Below, piece after piece: positions 48,565-57,925 of a stretch of 64,000 nucleotides of DNA. The position numbers and the translations under genes were made by a program. The notes under the pieces are model-generated. The model saw only the letters and a list, made by a program, of their open reading frames with translations. It was not told where the DNA came from and made no database searches. The number at the start of each line of letters is the position of its first letter. The first letter of the stretch is position 1. The stretch is from Deltaproteobacteria bacterium (GTDB lineage: Bacteria; Desulfobacterota; Syntrophobacteria; Syntrophobacterales; Syntrophobacteraceae). The DNA lies in NCBI GenBank assembly GCA_021813685.1, contig JAKAJS010000097.1:24363-88362 (forward strand). The letters run 5' to 3'.

Positions 48565-49539
48565 ATGGGAACCCCCGAACTAAAAGCCATCCGCCAGGCG
48601 GCCGAAAAGGGCGAGGCGATATCGTGCGAGCCGGCGCTCCATGTGTTGGGCGCCTCCTCGGCCGATCTGCCCGAAATTTTCGCCGCCGCAAGCCTTGTCC
48701 GCAACCGCTATTTCGGAAACAGGGTCTCGCTTTGCTCCATTTTCAGCGCCCAGAGCGGTGCGTGTTCGGAAGATTGCGCCTTTTGCGCGCAGGCCTCCTG
48801 CCACGATACTGAATCCGAAATTCATCCTCTTTGCTCGAGCGAGTCCCTGGCGGAAGCCTTTGAGGAAGCGACAGAACTTCCCGTTACTCACCTGGGGATT
48901 GTCACGAGCGGATGTGCGCTCTCCGAGGAAGGAGTAGAGCGGCTGTGCGCGGTAATCGCGAAAAAGAGCCACCCGCGAGTCCACTGGTGCGCATCTCTAG
49001 GGTGTCTCGACTATGAGCTTCTTTGCCGTTTGAAATCCGCGGGGCTCAAAAGATTTCATCATAACCTCGAGACGGCACCGGGTTATTTTTCGCAAATCTG
49101 CACGACCCACAGCTTCGATCTTCGCCTGGAAACGGTGAGGCGGGCAAAACAGGCGGGACTCGAGGTCTGCTGCGGCGGGATATTCGGACTCGGGGAAACG
49201 AACGAGCACCGGGTGGAACTGGCTCTCCTCATTGCGCGTGAAGGAGTCGAGTCCATCCCGCTAAATTTTCTCATTCCCATTCCCGGCACGAGGCTGGAGA
49301 AGATGGAAGCGTTAAAACCGCTCGAAATCCTGCGAATCGTAAGCATGTTTCGCCTGACCAATCCCACGACGGAGGTACGAGTTTGCGCCGGGCGGGTTCA
49401 TCTGGGAGATCTTCAGTCGATGCTCTATTTTGCGGGAGCAAACGCGATGATGACCGGACGGCTCCTCACCGTCGACGGCAGCGGAGTGGAACGGGACATA
49501 AAGATGCTCAAAGCCCTGGAAGTCCAAAATGATTTCTGA
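48565..49539 (+). CDS. bioB: Biotin synthase
   Basis: 324 aa from ATG 48565 (MGTPELKAIRQ), behind AGGAAAGG; upstream in-frame codons run through the BirA operator and are rejected. Radical-SAM cluster CSEDCAFC (CxxxCxxC). Further: YFGNRVSLCSIFSAQSGAC, HHNLETAPGYFSQICTTHSF, CCGGIFGLGET, RVCAGRVHLGD (arginine and cysteines for the auxiliary cluster) and SMLYFAGANAMMTG. Inserts sulfur into dethiobiotin. First gene of the operon, overlapping bioF by 11 bp. Confidence 0.95.
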   Translation: MGTPELKAIRQAAEKGEAISCEPALHVLGASSADLPEIFAAASLVRNRYFGNRVSLCSIFSAQSGACSEDCAFCAQASCHDTESEIHPLCSSESLAEAFEEATELPVTHLGIVTSGCALSEEGVERLCAVIAKKSHPRVHWCASLGCLDYELLCRLKSAGLKRFHHNLETAPGYFSQICTTHSFDLRLETVRRAKQAGLEVCCGGIFGLGETNEHRVELALLIAREGVESIPLNFLIPIPGTRLEKMEALKPLEILRIVSMFRLTNPTTEVRVCAGRVHLGDLQSMLYFAGANAMMTGRLLTVDGSGVERDIKMLKALEVQNDF

Positions 49540-50686
49540 GAAGTGGATCGATGACGAACTGGCCCAGCTTCGGGAAAAGGGGCTGGAGCGACGCATCTCG
49601 GTATTCGACAAAGCAGGCGGAAAAATCGAGATCGGCGGGAAGACATTTCTCAATTTTTCCTCAAACGATTACCTCGGGCTTTCTCACCACCCGGAGGTGA
49701 TTTCCGCAAGTCGCCGGTATCTGGAAAACTACGGCTGCGGGGCAACGGCCTCAAGGCTTGTGACCGGGACGCTTTCCCCGTACGTGGAACTCGAAGAAGC
49801 GCTCGCGGCGTTTAAAGGCTATCCTGCAGCGCTGGTTTTCGGGAGCGGTTTTTTGGCCAACGCCGGAATCATCGCCTCTCTCGTGGGTCGAAGCGACCAC
49901 ATTTTTGCGGACAAACTGGTTCATGCGAGCATGATCGACGGGGCCGCACTAAGCCGCGCCACTCTCAAGCGCTTCCGCCACAACGACCCGGAGCACCTCG
50001 AATCGCTCTTAAAACAGTCTCCCGCCTCCGGGCGCAAACTGGTAATGACCGAGTCGGTTTTCAGCATGGACGGAGACGTCGCCCCGCTTCCCGAAATCGT
50101 GTCGGTCGCAGCCGCACACGGGGCGATGATCATGGTCGATGAAGCGCATTCGACCGGTGTATTCGGCCCGGGCGGAAGCGGAGTGATCCGCCGGTACGGA
50201 CTCGAAGACCGGGTGAATGTCTCCATGGGTACGCTCAGCAAGGCGCTTGGCGGCTATGGCGGATTCATCGCCTGTTCGCACGCGCTTCGAAAATTCCTCA
50301 TAAATCGCGCCCGCGCCTTTATCTACACCACGGGGCTCCCGCCCGCGGTAATCGGCGGGGCGATCGGGGCGCTTTCGGTCATCCAACGAGAAGGCAACCC
50401 GGGTGAGGAATTGCTCCGGCGCGCAGCGAATTTCAGGAAACGTTTGCAGGAAGCGGGCCTCGACGTTCTTGACTCGCAAAGCCAGATCATACCGGTGCTC
50501 ATAGGAGAGAATCAGAGAACGCTTGCGGTTGCGGAAAGACTTAAATCGAGAGGCATACTGGCTGCGGCCATCCGCCCGCCGACCGTGCCCGAGGGAACCG
50601 CGCGCCTCAGGCTCTCTCTCACCCTGGACCACAGCGAGCAGGATCTCGCGTGGGCGGCCGCGGAAATCGCCGGGGCGTGCCGATGA
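49529..50686 (+). CDS. bioF: 8-amino-7-oxononanoate synthase
   Basis: 385 aa PLP enzyme that joins pimeloyl thioester and alanine. Hallmarks: NFSSNDYLGLSHHPEV, GCGATASRLVTGT, FGSGFLANAGIIASLVG, ESVFSMDGDVAPLPEIV, VDEAHSTGVFGPGGSGV, and the PLP lysine in MGTLSKALGGYGGFI. ATG 49529 lies inside the end of bioB. Stop overlaps the start of bioH (ATGA). Confidence 0.95.
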   Translation: MISEKWIDDELAQLREKGLERRISVFDKAGGKIEIGGKTFLNFSSNDYLGLSHHPEVISASRRYLENYGCGATASRLVTGTLSPYVELEEALAAFKGYPAALVFGSGFLANAGIIASLVGRSDHIFADKLVHASMIDGAALSRATLKRFRHNDPEHLESLLKQSPASGRKLVMTESVFSMDGDVAPLPEIVSVAAAHGAMIMVDEAHSTGVFGPGGSGVIRRYGLEDRVNVSMGTLSKALGGYGGFIACSHALRKFLINRARAFIYTTGLPPAVIGGAIGALSVIQREGNPGEELLRRAANFRKRLQEAGLDVLDSQSQIIPVLIGENQRTLAVAERLKSRGILAAAIRPPTVPEGTARLRLSLTLDHSEQDLAWAAAEIAGACR

Positions 50687-51423
50687 GAAATTGCCCGGTC
50701 ATACTTGTTTCCGGCTGGGCGCACGGAGAGGAGTCCCTGCGCCCGGCAGCAGAAGCGCTCGCTCCTTCCCGGCCCGTCCTCTCCTTATCCCTGGCCTCAG
50801 CCGGCGCAGGGCAGGAAGCGGAAGGGGCTGTTTCCTCGTATGCGCGGACCATAGCAAACCATCTCGATCGATGGGACAAGCCCGCCTGCCTGCTCGGGTG
50901 GTCGACCGGGGGCGTAGCGGCGCTCGAAACGGCGGCGCGCTACCCCGACAAGGTCGCCGGCCTGGTTTTACTCGGCACGACCGCGAAGTTTTGCTCGGAG
51001 GGCGAATACAGCGCGGGCGTAAGGCCTGCGGCCTTGCGGGCAATGATTCTAGGGCTTGGGAAAAACCCCGAGGGGGTGCTTTCCGAGTTTCTTTCCAGGG
51101 CGCTTCACCCGTTGGAGACGGAAGAAGGCGTTTTGGCCGCCAGAATCAAAGCGGCTCTCGATACAGGAATAGACACGCTCATCGGCGGGCTCGAATACCT
51201 GACCAAAACGGACCTTCGACCGGAGCTTCCCGCGATCGCCCTCCCCTGCCTCATCCTGCACGGCGAAAAGGATCTGATCGTTCCCCCGCAGGCCGCCAGC
51301 TACCTCGATTCGAACCTTCCGCTCTCCCGGCTCGAACTTTTGCCCGCAACAGGCCACTGCCTGTTAGAGCAATGCGGAAGCTCCCTCATCCAAAAGATCG
51401 TGCACTTTGTGGAGCGGTTGTGA
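50683..51423 (+). CDS. bioH: Pimeloyl-ACP methyl ester esterase (BioH-like)
   Basis: 246 aa alpha/beta hydrolase. Nucleophile serine in LLGWSTGGVAALE (GxSxG), acidic residue in ILHGEKDLIVPP, catalytic histidine in LPATGHCLLEQ. The start ATG 50683 overlaps the bioF stop codon. The order F-H-C in an overlapping operon supports the role of removing the methyl group from pimeloyl-ACP methyl ester. It is distinct enough from E. coli BioH that a BioG- or BioV-type name is possible; the role is the same. Confidence 0.85.
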   Translation: MRNCPVILVSGWAHGEESLRPAAEALAPSRPVLSLSLASAGAGQEAEGAVSSYARTIANHLDRWDKPACLLGWSTGGVAALETAARYPDKVAGLVLLGTTAKFCSEGEYSAGVRPAALRAMILGLGKNPEGVLSEFLSRALHPLETEEGVLAARIKAALDTGIDTLIGGLEYLTKTDLRPELPAIALPCLILHGEKDLIVPPQAASYLDSNLPLSRLELLPATGHCLLEQCGSSLIQKIVHFVERL

Positions 51424-52217
51424 AAAGCATACAAGGTGCTTCCTCGGTTTCCGCCCGTTTTGCCGCGGCCTCCAAAACCTATGACACGGTATCCGGAGCG
51501 CAGAAGGCGGTAGCCGAGAAGCTTTCGGCCTTTCTTCCACCTCCCGTGGAAGTCGACAGCGTGCTCGAGATCGGGTGCGGTACCGGACATCTTACCGAAC
51601 TTTTGGTGCACCGGTTCCCGCTCGCCTCTATCGATGCCGTAGACATTTCCGGGCCGATGACAGATTCAGCGAGGGAGCGCATCGGGAACTCCGGCAGGGT
51701 CTGTTTTCACGTAGCCGATGCAAGACGCTTTCGCCCCGGAGGAACGTTTTCGCTTGTCGCCAGCAGTTCCGCCCTCCACTGGATCACACCGGCAGAGGAG
51801 ATCATGGATAGGATAGCGGCAACGCTGAAGACGGGCGGCAACCTGGTATCGGCGCTTATGGTCGAGGGAACGCTGGGGGAGCTCGGGGCTGCGCGGGCGA
51901 GTCTTTTCCCTCACAAATCGGCACCCGTGCGCCTTCCGGCCGTGGAGGAAATCCTTTCAGCCATTGCCGGGGCGGGCCTCACCCTTGAGCGATATCGCTT
52001 CGAGAGATTGCGCCAGACTTGCGGCTCGGCCCGCGAACTTCTGCACAGCTTGAATCGGCAGGGAGTCACCGGAAGGCCCGAGTCCGGCTCCCGTCTGCTC
52101 AATCGAACCGAACTGCTTGCGCTTACCGACTATTATGACCGGCATTTCGCGGCCCCCGAGGGGGGCGTTGCTGCCACCTACTGCGTTCTTTACCTGACTG
52201 CGAGAAAGAAAAGATGA
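51420..52217 (+). CDS. bioC: Malonyl-ACP O-methyltransferase
   Basis: 265 aa from GTG 51420, whose GTGA overlaps the bioH stop. The much longer open frame upstream is antisense-like noise in bioF/bioH and is rejected. SAM-binding motif VLEIGCGTGHLTELL. Further: SSSALHWITPAEEIMDRI and LLHSLNRQGVTG (BioC-specific LLxxLKxIGA-like region). N-terminal RFAAASKTYDTVSGAQKAVAEKL matches BioC (FxxAAxxYDxxAxxQ). Starts the pimeloyl chain by methylating malonyl-ACP. Confidence 0.9.
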   Translation: MKSIQGASSVSARFAAASKTYDTVSGAQKAVAEKLSAFLPPPVEVDSVLEIGCGTGHLTELLVHRFPLASIDAVDISGPMTDSARERIGNSGRVCFHVADARRFRPGGTFSLVASSSALHWITPAEEIMDRIAATLKTGGNLVSALMVEGTLGELGAARASLFPHKSAPVRLPAVEEILSAIAGAGLTLERYRFERLRQTCGSARELLHSLNRQGVTGRPESGSRLLNRTELLALTDYYDRHFAAPEGGVAATYCVLYLTARKKR

Positions 52218-54280
52218 GCATACAATCGGGATTTTTCATTACGGGTACGGATACGGACGCGGGCAAAACGGTTGCTGCTGCGGCGGTGCTGGTTTCCCTT
52301 CGCGCCGCCGGGATCGATGCGGTCCCAATGAAGCCGGTCCAGACAGGCGCCTTTATCTCAGAAGAGGGGATGCACAGTCCGGACCTCGACTTCTGTCTGC
52401 GCATGGCGGAGCTGAAACCGCACCCCGAGGAACTCCAGGACATGGTTCCTTACCTCTACGAGCCCGCCTGCTCGCCCCATCTCGCAGCATCGCTCGCAGG
52501 GCGCGAAATCTCCATGGAGCGGATCGTCAAAGCGTTTCAAAACCTTTCACACAGGCACGAATGCGTGGTCGTAGAAGGCGCAGGGGGTCTTCTGGCACCC
52601 ATTGCCGCAGACAGGACGATGCTCGATATCATGGGCGCGCTCGCTCTACCCGTGATCCTCGTCGCCCGGCCAGGACTCGGGACCATCAACCACACGTTTC
52701 TCTCCATCCGAGAACTCGAACGCGCGGGCCTGAACCTCTACGGCATCATCTTTTGTGAGACCGCCAAATCCGACTGGGGAAAAATAGAGCAGGATAACGT
52801 GGAGACGATCGCCCGGATGGGAAAGGCGCGGGTGCTGGGGCGCATAGGGTTTATCCCCGAACTGGCGAAGCCCTGCGCGCCCTCAGGACTTCTCCGGAAC
52901 GTGCTTGCGCCCGACCTCTTTCGACCGGATGAAATGCTCGCGGCAAATTCACAGGGCCAAACAGCAAAGGCCACAATTCGGGAAATGGACCGGGCAAGCG
53001 TGTGGCATCCCTACACGAGGCACTCGGCGACAAGGGAGGGATTTCCGGTGATCGCCCGGGGAGAAGGCGTCTATCTTTTCGACACCGAGGGAAACCGCTA
53101 TCTCGACGCCATCTCTTCCTGGTGGGCCTGCAATCTGGGACACAGCAACCCCAGACTCGTCGGCGCGCTCGTTTCCCAGGCGCGTCAACTCCAGCACAGC
53201 ATCCTTGGAAACCTCACCCACCCGCGCGCTGTCGAGCTCGCTTCCTCTCTTGCACAATTTTTCCCCGACACACGAAGGAGGACACTTTTTGCCAGCGACG
53301 GGGCGAGTGCGGTCGAAGCGGCGCTGCGGGTCGCCATCCAGTATTGGCACAACAGGGGGGAGAGCGGCCGCATAAGGTTTGCCGCCTTCGAAGAGGCCTA
53401 CCACGGCGACACCATCGGGGCAATGTCGGTGGGTTACCTGCCCGATTTCCACGCCGCCTACCGCCCGGTTCTCTTTCCGGTCCACAAGATGAAAACCCCG
53501 GACTGCTCCGCGTGCCCGGCGGGAAAATCCCGGTCGGGCTGCGAGATGGAGTGTTTGTCCCTCCTCGAGAGCGTGGTACGCAATAACGCGCGCGAGCTTG
53601 CCGCCGTTATTGTAGAGCCGCTGTGCCTGGGCGCTGCCGGAATGAAAATGTACCAGGCGGAGTGTCTTCGAAAGATTTCCGAGCTTTGCCGGGAAAACGA
53701 GGTGCTTCTCATCGTCGATGAGATCGCGATGGGCTTCGGGAGAACCGGCAGGATGTTTGCCTTCGAACACGCAGGGATCGACCCCGATATCGTCTGCGTC
53801 GGCAAAGGCCTCTCGGGAGGCTATCTGCCCATAAGCGCTGCAGTGGTAAAGGAGGAAATATTCCAGACCTTTGCCGATGAACCCCGGGACAACACCTTTT
53901 ACCACGGCCACACCTTCGCCGGAAACCCCGTCGCTGCCGCCGTGGCGGTCGAATGTCTCGATATCTACCGGGAAGAAAATATCGTGGCGAAGGCGAAACA
54001 GGCCGGGAATACTCTTTCCACAAGATTTGACGCTTTCCGGGACGTTTCCGGGGTCACCAACGTCCGCTGCCTCGGAATGATTGCCGCTCTGGATCTGAGC
54101 GAAAGAAGGGGCCTTTCGGGAACGGATCGCGCCCGGCGCATCTGCTCGGATATGCTGAAAAAAGGATTTCTGGTTCGCCCCCTGGGCGCGACTCTTTATC
54201 TCATGCTGCCGCTCATAACCTCTGAGGCGCTTATAGCCGAAACCGTGGATGGACTGCTCGATTCGGTCTCCAGGGTGTGA
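52214..54280 (+). CDS. bioDA: Bifunctional dethiobiotin synthetase / DAPA aminotransferase
   Basis: 688 aa fusion. Residues 1-235 are BioD: FFITGTDTDAGKTVAAA (P-loop), MKPVQTGA, VVVEGAGGLLAPI, GTINHTFLSI. Residues about 247-688 are BioA: SVWHPYTRHSA, YLDAISSWWACNLGHSNP, YHGDTIGAMSVG, VDEIAMGFGRTGRMFAFEHAGIDPDI, PLP lysine in VGKGLSGGYLPI, GHTFAGNPVAAAVA. The two steps (DAPA formation, then ring closure to dethiobiotin) are thus on one chain in the order D-A. Such fusions are known from plants and some bacteria. Last gene of the operon; overlaps bioC by ATGA. Confidence 0.95.
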   Translation: MSIQSGFFITGTDTDAGKTVAAAAVLVSLRAAGIDAVPMKPVQTGAFISEEGMHSPDLDFCLRMAELKPHPEELQDMVPYLYEPACSPHLAASLAGREISMERIVKAFQNLSHRHECVVVEGAGGLLAPIAADRTMLDIMGALALPVILVARPGLGTINHTFLSIRELERAGLNLYGIIFCETAKSDWGKIEQDNVETIARMGKARVLGRIGFIPELAKPCAPSGLLRNVLAPDLFRPDEMLAANSQGQTAKATIREMDRASVWHPYTRHSATREGFPVIARGEGVYLFDTEGNRYLDAISSWWACNLGHSNPRLVGALVSQARQLQHSILGNLTHPRAVELASSLAQFFPDTRRRTLFASDGASAVEAALRVAIQYWHNRGESGRIRFAAFEEAYHGDTIGAMSVGYLPDFHAAYRPVLFPVHKMKTPDCSACPAGKSRSGCEMECLSLLESVVRNNARELAAVIVEPLCLGAAGMKMYQAECLRKISELCRENEVLLIVDEIAMGFGRTGRMFAFEHAGIDPDIVCVGKGLSGGYLPISAAVVKEEIFQTFADEPRDNTFYHGHTFAGNPVAAAVAVECLDIYREENIVAKAKQAGNTLSTRFDAFRDVSGVTNVRCLGMIAALDLSERRGLSGTDRARRICSDMLKKGFLVRPLGATLYLMLPLITSEALIAETVDGLLDSVSRV

Positions 54281-54316
54281 GCCCTCTGCAGGCTGGCCCG
54301 ATATTCGCGGAGGTAG

Positions 54317-54339
54317 GCCCGCACAGAAAATGTGCGGGC
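54317..54339. terminator. Hairpin after the biotin operon
   Basis: Perfect 9-bp stem GCCCGCACA / TGTGCGGGC with a GAAAA loop, 37 bp after the bioDA stop. No T run follows, so termination may be weak or the hairpin may protect the mRNA end. Confidence 0.5.
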
Positions 54340-54367
54340 GTGGGGAATCTATTTCTTCATTCCGACG

Positions 54368-54571
54368 CTAGTTCCAGTCGGTTGTGGATTTTTCCTCATA
54401 GCCGGCCAGCAAAAGTTCCAGGTCCTCAGCGCTTAGTTTACGCACCTCTTCGGGCTGCCAGCGAAACTTCTCGATCAGATACCGGTGGATAGCCTTCATT
54501 CCCTGTAACCCGACGTAGCCTTCTCTTTCTGCAATATGATCACCGATTGCTTCGAACGCTTGGTGGCTCAT
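54368..54571 (-). CDS. Small hypothetical protein
   Basis: 67 aa from ATG 54571 (MSHQAFEAIGDHIAEREGYVGLQGMKAIHRYLIEKFRWQPEEVRKLSAEDLELLLAGYEEK); AAGGAG is 12 bases upstream. A soluble helical protein with no cysteine and no membrane segment. I do not recognise a family. It lies convergent to bioDA and downstream of the liv operon, 103 bp after livF. Confidence 0.55.
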   Translation of the reverse strand: MSHQAFEAIGDHIAEREGYVGLQGMKAIHRYLIEKFRWQPEEVRKLSAEDLELLLAGYEEKSTTDWN

Positions 54572-54673
54572 TGGCTCATCGCTCCTTTCTCGACGAATCA
54601 ATTTCGGTACTATTAACAATAAAGCTAATAACTCCCGTAGACCCGGGAAAGTGACAATATCTCGGAAAAGGAC

Positions 54674-55378
54674 CTATGCCAGCCCGAGGTAGGCGCGGAC
54701 GATCGCCGGGTCGCAGCGAAGTTTCTCCGATGGCCCTTCGAAAACGATCCTTCCATTTTCGAGCACGTACGCGTAGGAAGAGATCTTGAGGGCTTCCCGG
54801 GCGTTCTGTTCGACGAGCAGAACGGTTTGCCCCTCGTCGCGCAATTTTTGGATGAATTCAAATATAAAGCGGACCACGAGGGGGGCGAGCCCGAGGGAGG
54901 GTTCGTCCAAAAGCAAGAGCCCGGGGCGAGCCATGAGGCCCCGTGCAATCGCGAGCATCTGCTGTTCGCCTCCCGAAAGTGCGCCGGCGGCTGTTTTGCT
55001 TCGCTGCCGCAACACCGGGAAATACTCCTCCATTTTACCGATATCTGCCCTCACCTCTTTTCCCGGGCGCCTGTATCCTCCGAGTTCGAGATTTTCCCGA
55101 ACACTCATCCCCGCAAGGACCTGCCTTCCCTCGGGCACCTGCGCAATGCCTTGGGCTACCCGCTTGTGGGCGCTCATACGGGAAATGTCCCTGCCCTTGA
55201 ACGCGATCGTACCGGAGGTAAGGGGCGTCAGCCCGCTCAGGGCGTTTAAGATCGTACTCTTCCCGGCCCCGTTGGGGCCTATCAAAGAGACGACCGACCC
55301 CGCGGGAACGTGGAAGCAGACGTCACGTATCGCCACGACGGGTCCATAGGCCACTGTCAGATCCGAAACGCTCAGCAT
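54674..55378 (-). CDS. livF: Branched-chain amino-acid ABC transporter ATP-binding protein LivF
   Basis: 234 aa ATPase. Walker A GPNGAGKSTIL, signature LSGGEQQMLAIARGL, Walker B LLLLDEPSLGLAP, H-loop region VLLVEQNAREAL. The EGR motif (AQVPEGRQVLAGMSVRENL) is specific to LivF. Last gene of the five-gene operon; 10 bp after livG. Confidence 0.95.
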   Translation of the reverse strand: MLSVSDLTVAYGPVVAIRDVCFHVPAGSVVSLIGPNGAGKSTILNALSGLTPLTSGTIAFKGRDISRMSAHKRVAQGIAQVPEGRQVLAGMSVRENLELGGYRRPGKEVRADIGKMEEYFPVLRQRSKTAAGALSGGEQQMLAIARGLMARPGLLLLDEPSLGLAPLVVRFIFEFIQKLRDEGQTVLLVEQNAREALKISSYAYVLENGRIVFEGPSEKLRCDPAIVRAYLGLA

Positions 55379-55388
55379 TCCGACACCC

Positions 55389-56153
55389 TCATGCCTTTCC
55401 TTCCCTGCCCAGGTAGGCTTCGATGACCTCGGGGTGCTCCGCCACCTCTTCCGGGGTCCCGGTTGTCACCGTTTGTCCGAAATGAAGCACCGTTATTGTG
55501 TGGCACAACCGCATCACGAAGGGCATATTGTGTTCGATCAAAAGGATAGCGACACCCGATCGGGCGAGAGAGCGGAAAAGGGCCTCCATTTCCTCGATTT
55601 CTCGCAGGCGCATTCCGGCAATCGGCTCATCGAGAAGCAGCAGCCTGGGACTCAGGGCCATCGCCCTGGCGATTTCGAGCCTGCGCCGCTCGCCGTAGGA
55701 GAGGCTGCCCGCGAGCACGGACGCACGGCCCTCGATTCCCGCTTTTTCCAGGCAGGACATGGCGGCCGAAACGCTTTGCCTTTCCTCGACCTGCGCCGAG
55801 GGCAGGCGCAGCAGGCGAGGGATGAGCGCGCGCCCTCCCATCAGGTGCTGAGCGGCAATGACATTTTCCATGCAGGTCATTTTGGGGAAAAGCCGTATGT
55901 TCTGGAAGGTGCGCGCAACGCCCAGGGCAGCTATCCGGTGGGGGCGAAGCCCATGGATGGGAGTTCCCGCAAGCAGCAAGCTGCCCGCATCGGGCAAGGC
56001 CAAGCCGCTCACCACGTTTATCAGGGTGGTCTTCCCCGAACCGTTGGGGCCGATCAAACCGTGTATGGTTCCGGCCCGGACGCCAAAAGAAACTTCGGAA
56101 AGCGCCTTGACGCCGCCAAAAGAGCGGCTGATTTTTTCCAGTTCCAGAAGCAT
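55389..56153 (-). CDS. livG: Branched-chain amino-acid ABC transporter ATP-binding protein LivG
   Basis: 254 aa ATPase: Walker A GPNGSGKTTLI, LivG-type GVARTFQNIRLFPKMTCMENVIAAQ, signature LSYGERRRLEIARAM, Walker B LLLLDEPIAGM, and LLIEHNMPFVMRLCHTITVL. The usual MNPxE after the Walker B is MRLREIE here. Pairs with LivF to energise LivH/LivM. 3 bp after livM. Confidence 0.95.
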   Translation of the reverse strand: MLLELEKISRSFGGVKALSEVSFGVRAGTIHGLIGPNGSGKTTLINVVSGLALPDAGSLLLAGTPIHGLRPHRIAALGVARTFQNIRLFPKMTCMENVIAAQHLMGGRALIPRLLRLPSAQVEERQSVSAAMSCLEKAGIEGRASVLAGSLSYGERRRLEIARAMALSPRLLLLDEPIAGMRLREIEEMEALFRSLARSGVAILLIEHNMPFVMRLCHTITVLHFGQTVTTGTPEEVAEHPEVIEAYLGREGKA

Positions 56154-56156
56154 ACC

Positions 56157-56999
56157 CTAAACCCGGGCTTTCTGAGGGAAAAGCGAGGTCATCCCGTTGG
56201 GAAGATAGAGAATCACAAGCAGCAGGATCACCCCGTTTACGCCCAGGCGAAGCGGCCCGGCCGTAACGCCTACGCCGCGGAGCACCTCGGGAAGAGCGGT
56301 AAGCAGAAAGGCCCCGAGAATCGGCCCGAAAACCGACCGCGTTCCTCCCACTATGTTGAACATCAGCAACTGCACTTCGGCCGCAAAACCAAACTCCCCC
56401 GGTGTTATGAGAAAGTTGAGATGAGCGTAAAGCGCCCCGGCAATCCCGGCCAGAAAAGCCCCCGAAATGAAGGAGATGTTCTTATAGCGGGCGGTGTGCA
56501 CGCCCATGACCATCGCGGCCGTTTCATCTTCCCGGATGGCGGCGAAACTCCAGCCGATTCTCGACCCTCGCAACACCACCAAGAAATAGGCCGAGGCAGC
56601 AAGTGACCCGTAGATGATGAGTGTTGTCGTCCTGGTGGGAATCCCGATCAACCCTTCCGCCCCTCCCGTTATGGCGAGGTTTACCGCCGCAATCCGCACG
56701 ACCTCCCCGAAGGCAAGGGTGGCCATGGCCAGAAAGATGCCCCGTATCCTCAAAACCGGAGCACCGATCGCCGCGGCTACTCCAGCCGAGAGGCAGGCGC
56801 CGGCGGCTATGGCCAGGGGAAAGGGCAGATGGAAGCGCATCGTCAGGATGGCGGAGGCATAGGCGCCTATCCCCGCGAAAGCCGCATTGCCAAGGGAGAG
56901 CTGCCCCGCCGAAAGCGGAACGTAGAGGCTGAGGGCGAGCAGCGCGTTTATCCCCGCGAAATTGATGAGACTGCCGTAGACGGCAAAAAATTCGGTCAA
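56157..56999 (-). CDS. livM: Branched-chain amino-acid ABC transporter permease LivM
   Basis: 280 aa, about eight membrane helices. Typical pieces: LSLYVPLSAGQLSLGNAAFAGIGAYASAIL, IRGIFLAMATLAFGEVVRIAAVNLAITGGAEGLIGIP, SRIGWSFAAIREDETAAMVMGVHTARYKNISFISGAFLAGIAGALYA and NIVGGTRSVFGPILGAFLL. Start 56999 (MTEFFAVYGSLINFAG) is 13 bp after the livH stop. Confidence 0.93.
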   Translation of the reverse strand: MTEFFAVYGSLINFAGINALLALSLYVPLSAGQLSLGNAAFAGIGAYASAILTMRFHLPFPLAIAAGACLSAGVAAAIGAPVLRIRGIFLAMATLAFGEVVRIAAVNLAITGGAEGLIGIPTRTTTLIIYGSLAASAYFLVVLRGSRIGWSFAAIREDETAAMVMGVHTARYKNISFISGAFLAGIAGALYAHLNFLITPGEFGFAAEVQLLMFNIVGGTRSVFGPILGAFLLTALPEVLRGVGVTAGPLRLGVNGVILLLVILYLPNGMTSLFPQKARV

Positions 57000-57012
57000 C
57001 GGTCAAAATCCT

Positions 57013-57903
57013 TCAGACTTGCCTCACCCGCCCGCGTCCGAGCAGCCCCGAAGGCTTCAGGATCAGGATCAGCAAGAGCACGGTAAACGCAACGGCGTCG
57101 CGAAGATTCGACATGCCGGTCACCTCGACGGTAAACACCTCGCTCAACCCGAAGGCGATGCCCCCCAGAATGGCCCCCGGAATGCTTCCCATCCCTCCCA
57201 GGATGATCACGGCAAGCCCTTTCAGTTCGATCGGGCGGCCCATATCGGGGGCAAGCGCATTGAAATAGAGCCCGTAGAGGATGCCGGCGGCCCCGCCCAG
57301 AGCCGAGGAGACAAAGAAAGTCTGCGAGACTATCCTGTCTACATTAATGCCAAGCAGCCGCGCGGTGTTCTCGCTCTCGGCCACGGCGCGAATCGCCTTG
57401 CCCGTGCGGGTGAATTTGAGCAAAACCGTCAAAATCACCATGAGCGCCAGGGCGGTCGCGACAATTTCGAGCTGGAGCGAACTCAGGATAAGCGGCCCCA
57501 AATGGTATATCCGGTTGGGAAACATCCCTTCGGGAAACCGCACGGTCCGCGCGCCGAAAATTCCCAGGGCGGCGCTTTCGAAAATGATCGCCATCGCAAT
57601 GCTGGAAATGAGCCCGGAGAGGTTCGAATCCGCGCGCCGCCTGAGTGGAGCAAAGGCGACACGGTGCAGAACGAGGCCGAGCAGCCCCGAGAGAAGGGTC
57701 GCAAGCGGAAAGGCCATCCAGGCGGGAAGGCCTGCCGAGGTGGCAAGCCACAGAGCGCTCAGCCCCCCGAGGGTAAATATGGCCGCATGCGCGAGATTGA
57801 GAATGTCCAGAACACCGAAGACGAGCGTATACCCGATCGCAAAAAGCCCGTAGACCGACCCGATGAAAAACCCGTTTAGCAACTGCTGGAAAAAGACGGA
57901 CAT
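57013..57903 (-). CDS. livH: Branched-chain amino-acid ABC transporter permease LivH
   Basis: 296 aa from ATG 57903 (MSVFFQQLLNGFFIGSVYGLFAIGYTLVFGVLDILNLAHAAIFTLGG), behind CAGGGAAG; a longer frame starting at 57936 overlaps the livK end region and is less likely. About eight membrane helices. EFSRTGKAIRAVAESENTARLLGINVDRI-like segment (KFTRTGKAIRAVAES) and LKGLAVIILGGMGSIPGAILGGI are LivH hallmarks. 22 bp after livK. Confidence 0.93.
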   Translation of the reverse strand: MSVFFQQLLNGFFIGSVYGLFAIGYTLVFGVLDILNLAHAAIFTLGGLSALWLATSAGLPAWMAFPLATLLSGLLGLVLHRVAFAPLRRRADSNLSGLISSIAMAIIFESAALGIFGARTVRFPEGMFPNRIYHLGPLILSSLQLEIVATALALMVILTVLLKFTRTGKAIRAVAESENTARLLGINVDRIVSQTFFVSSALGGAAGILYGLYFNALAPDMGRPIELKGLAVIILGGMGSIPGAILGGIAFGLSEVFTVEVTGMSNLRDAVAFTVLLLILILKPSGLLGRGRVRQV

Positions 57904-57925
57904 AAACTGCGCTTCCCTGCCGGGT

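Noticed and set aside
50523-51419. Long open frame upstream of and in frame with bioC, giving a 564-codon reading
   Set aside because: The first 299 codons overlap bioF and bioH and are arginine/proline-rich shadow sequence; bioC starts at GTG 51420.
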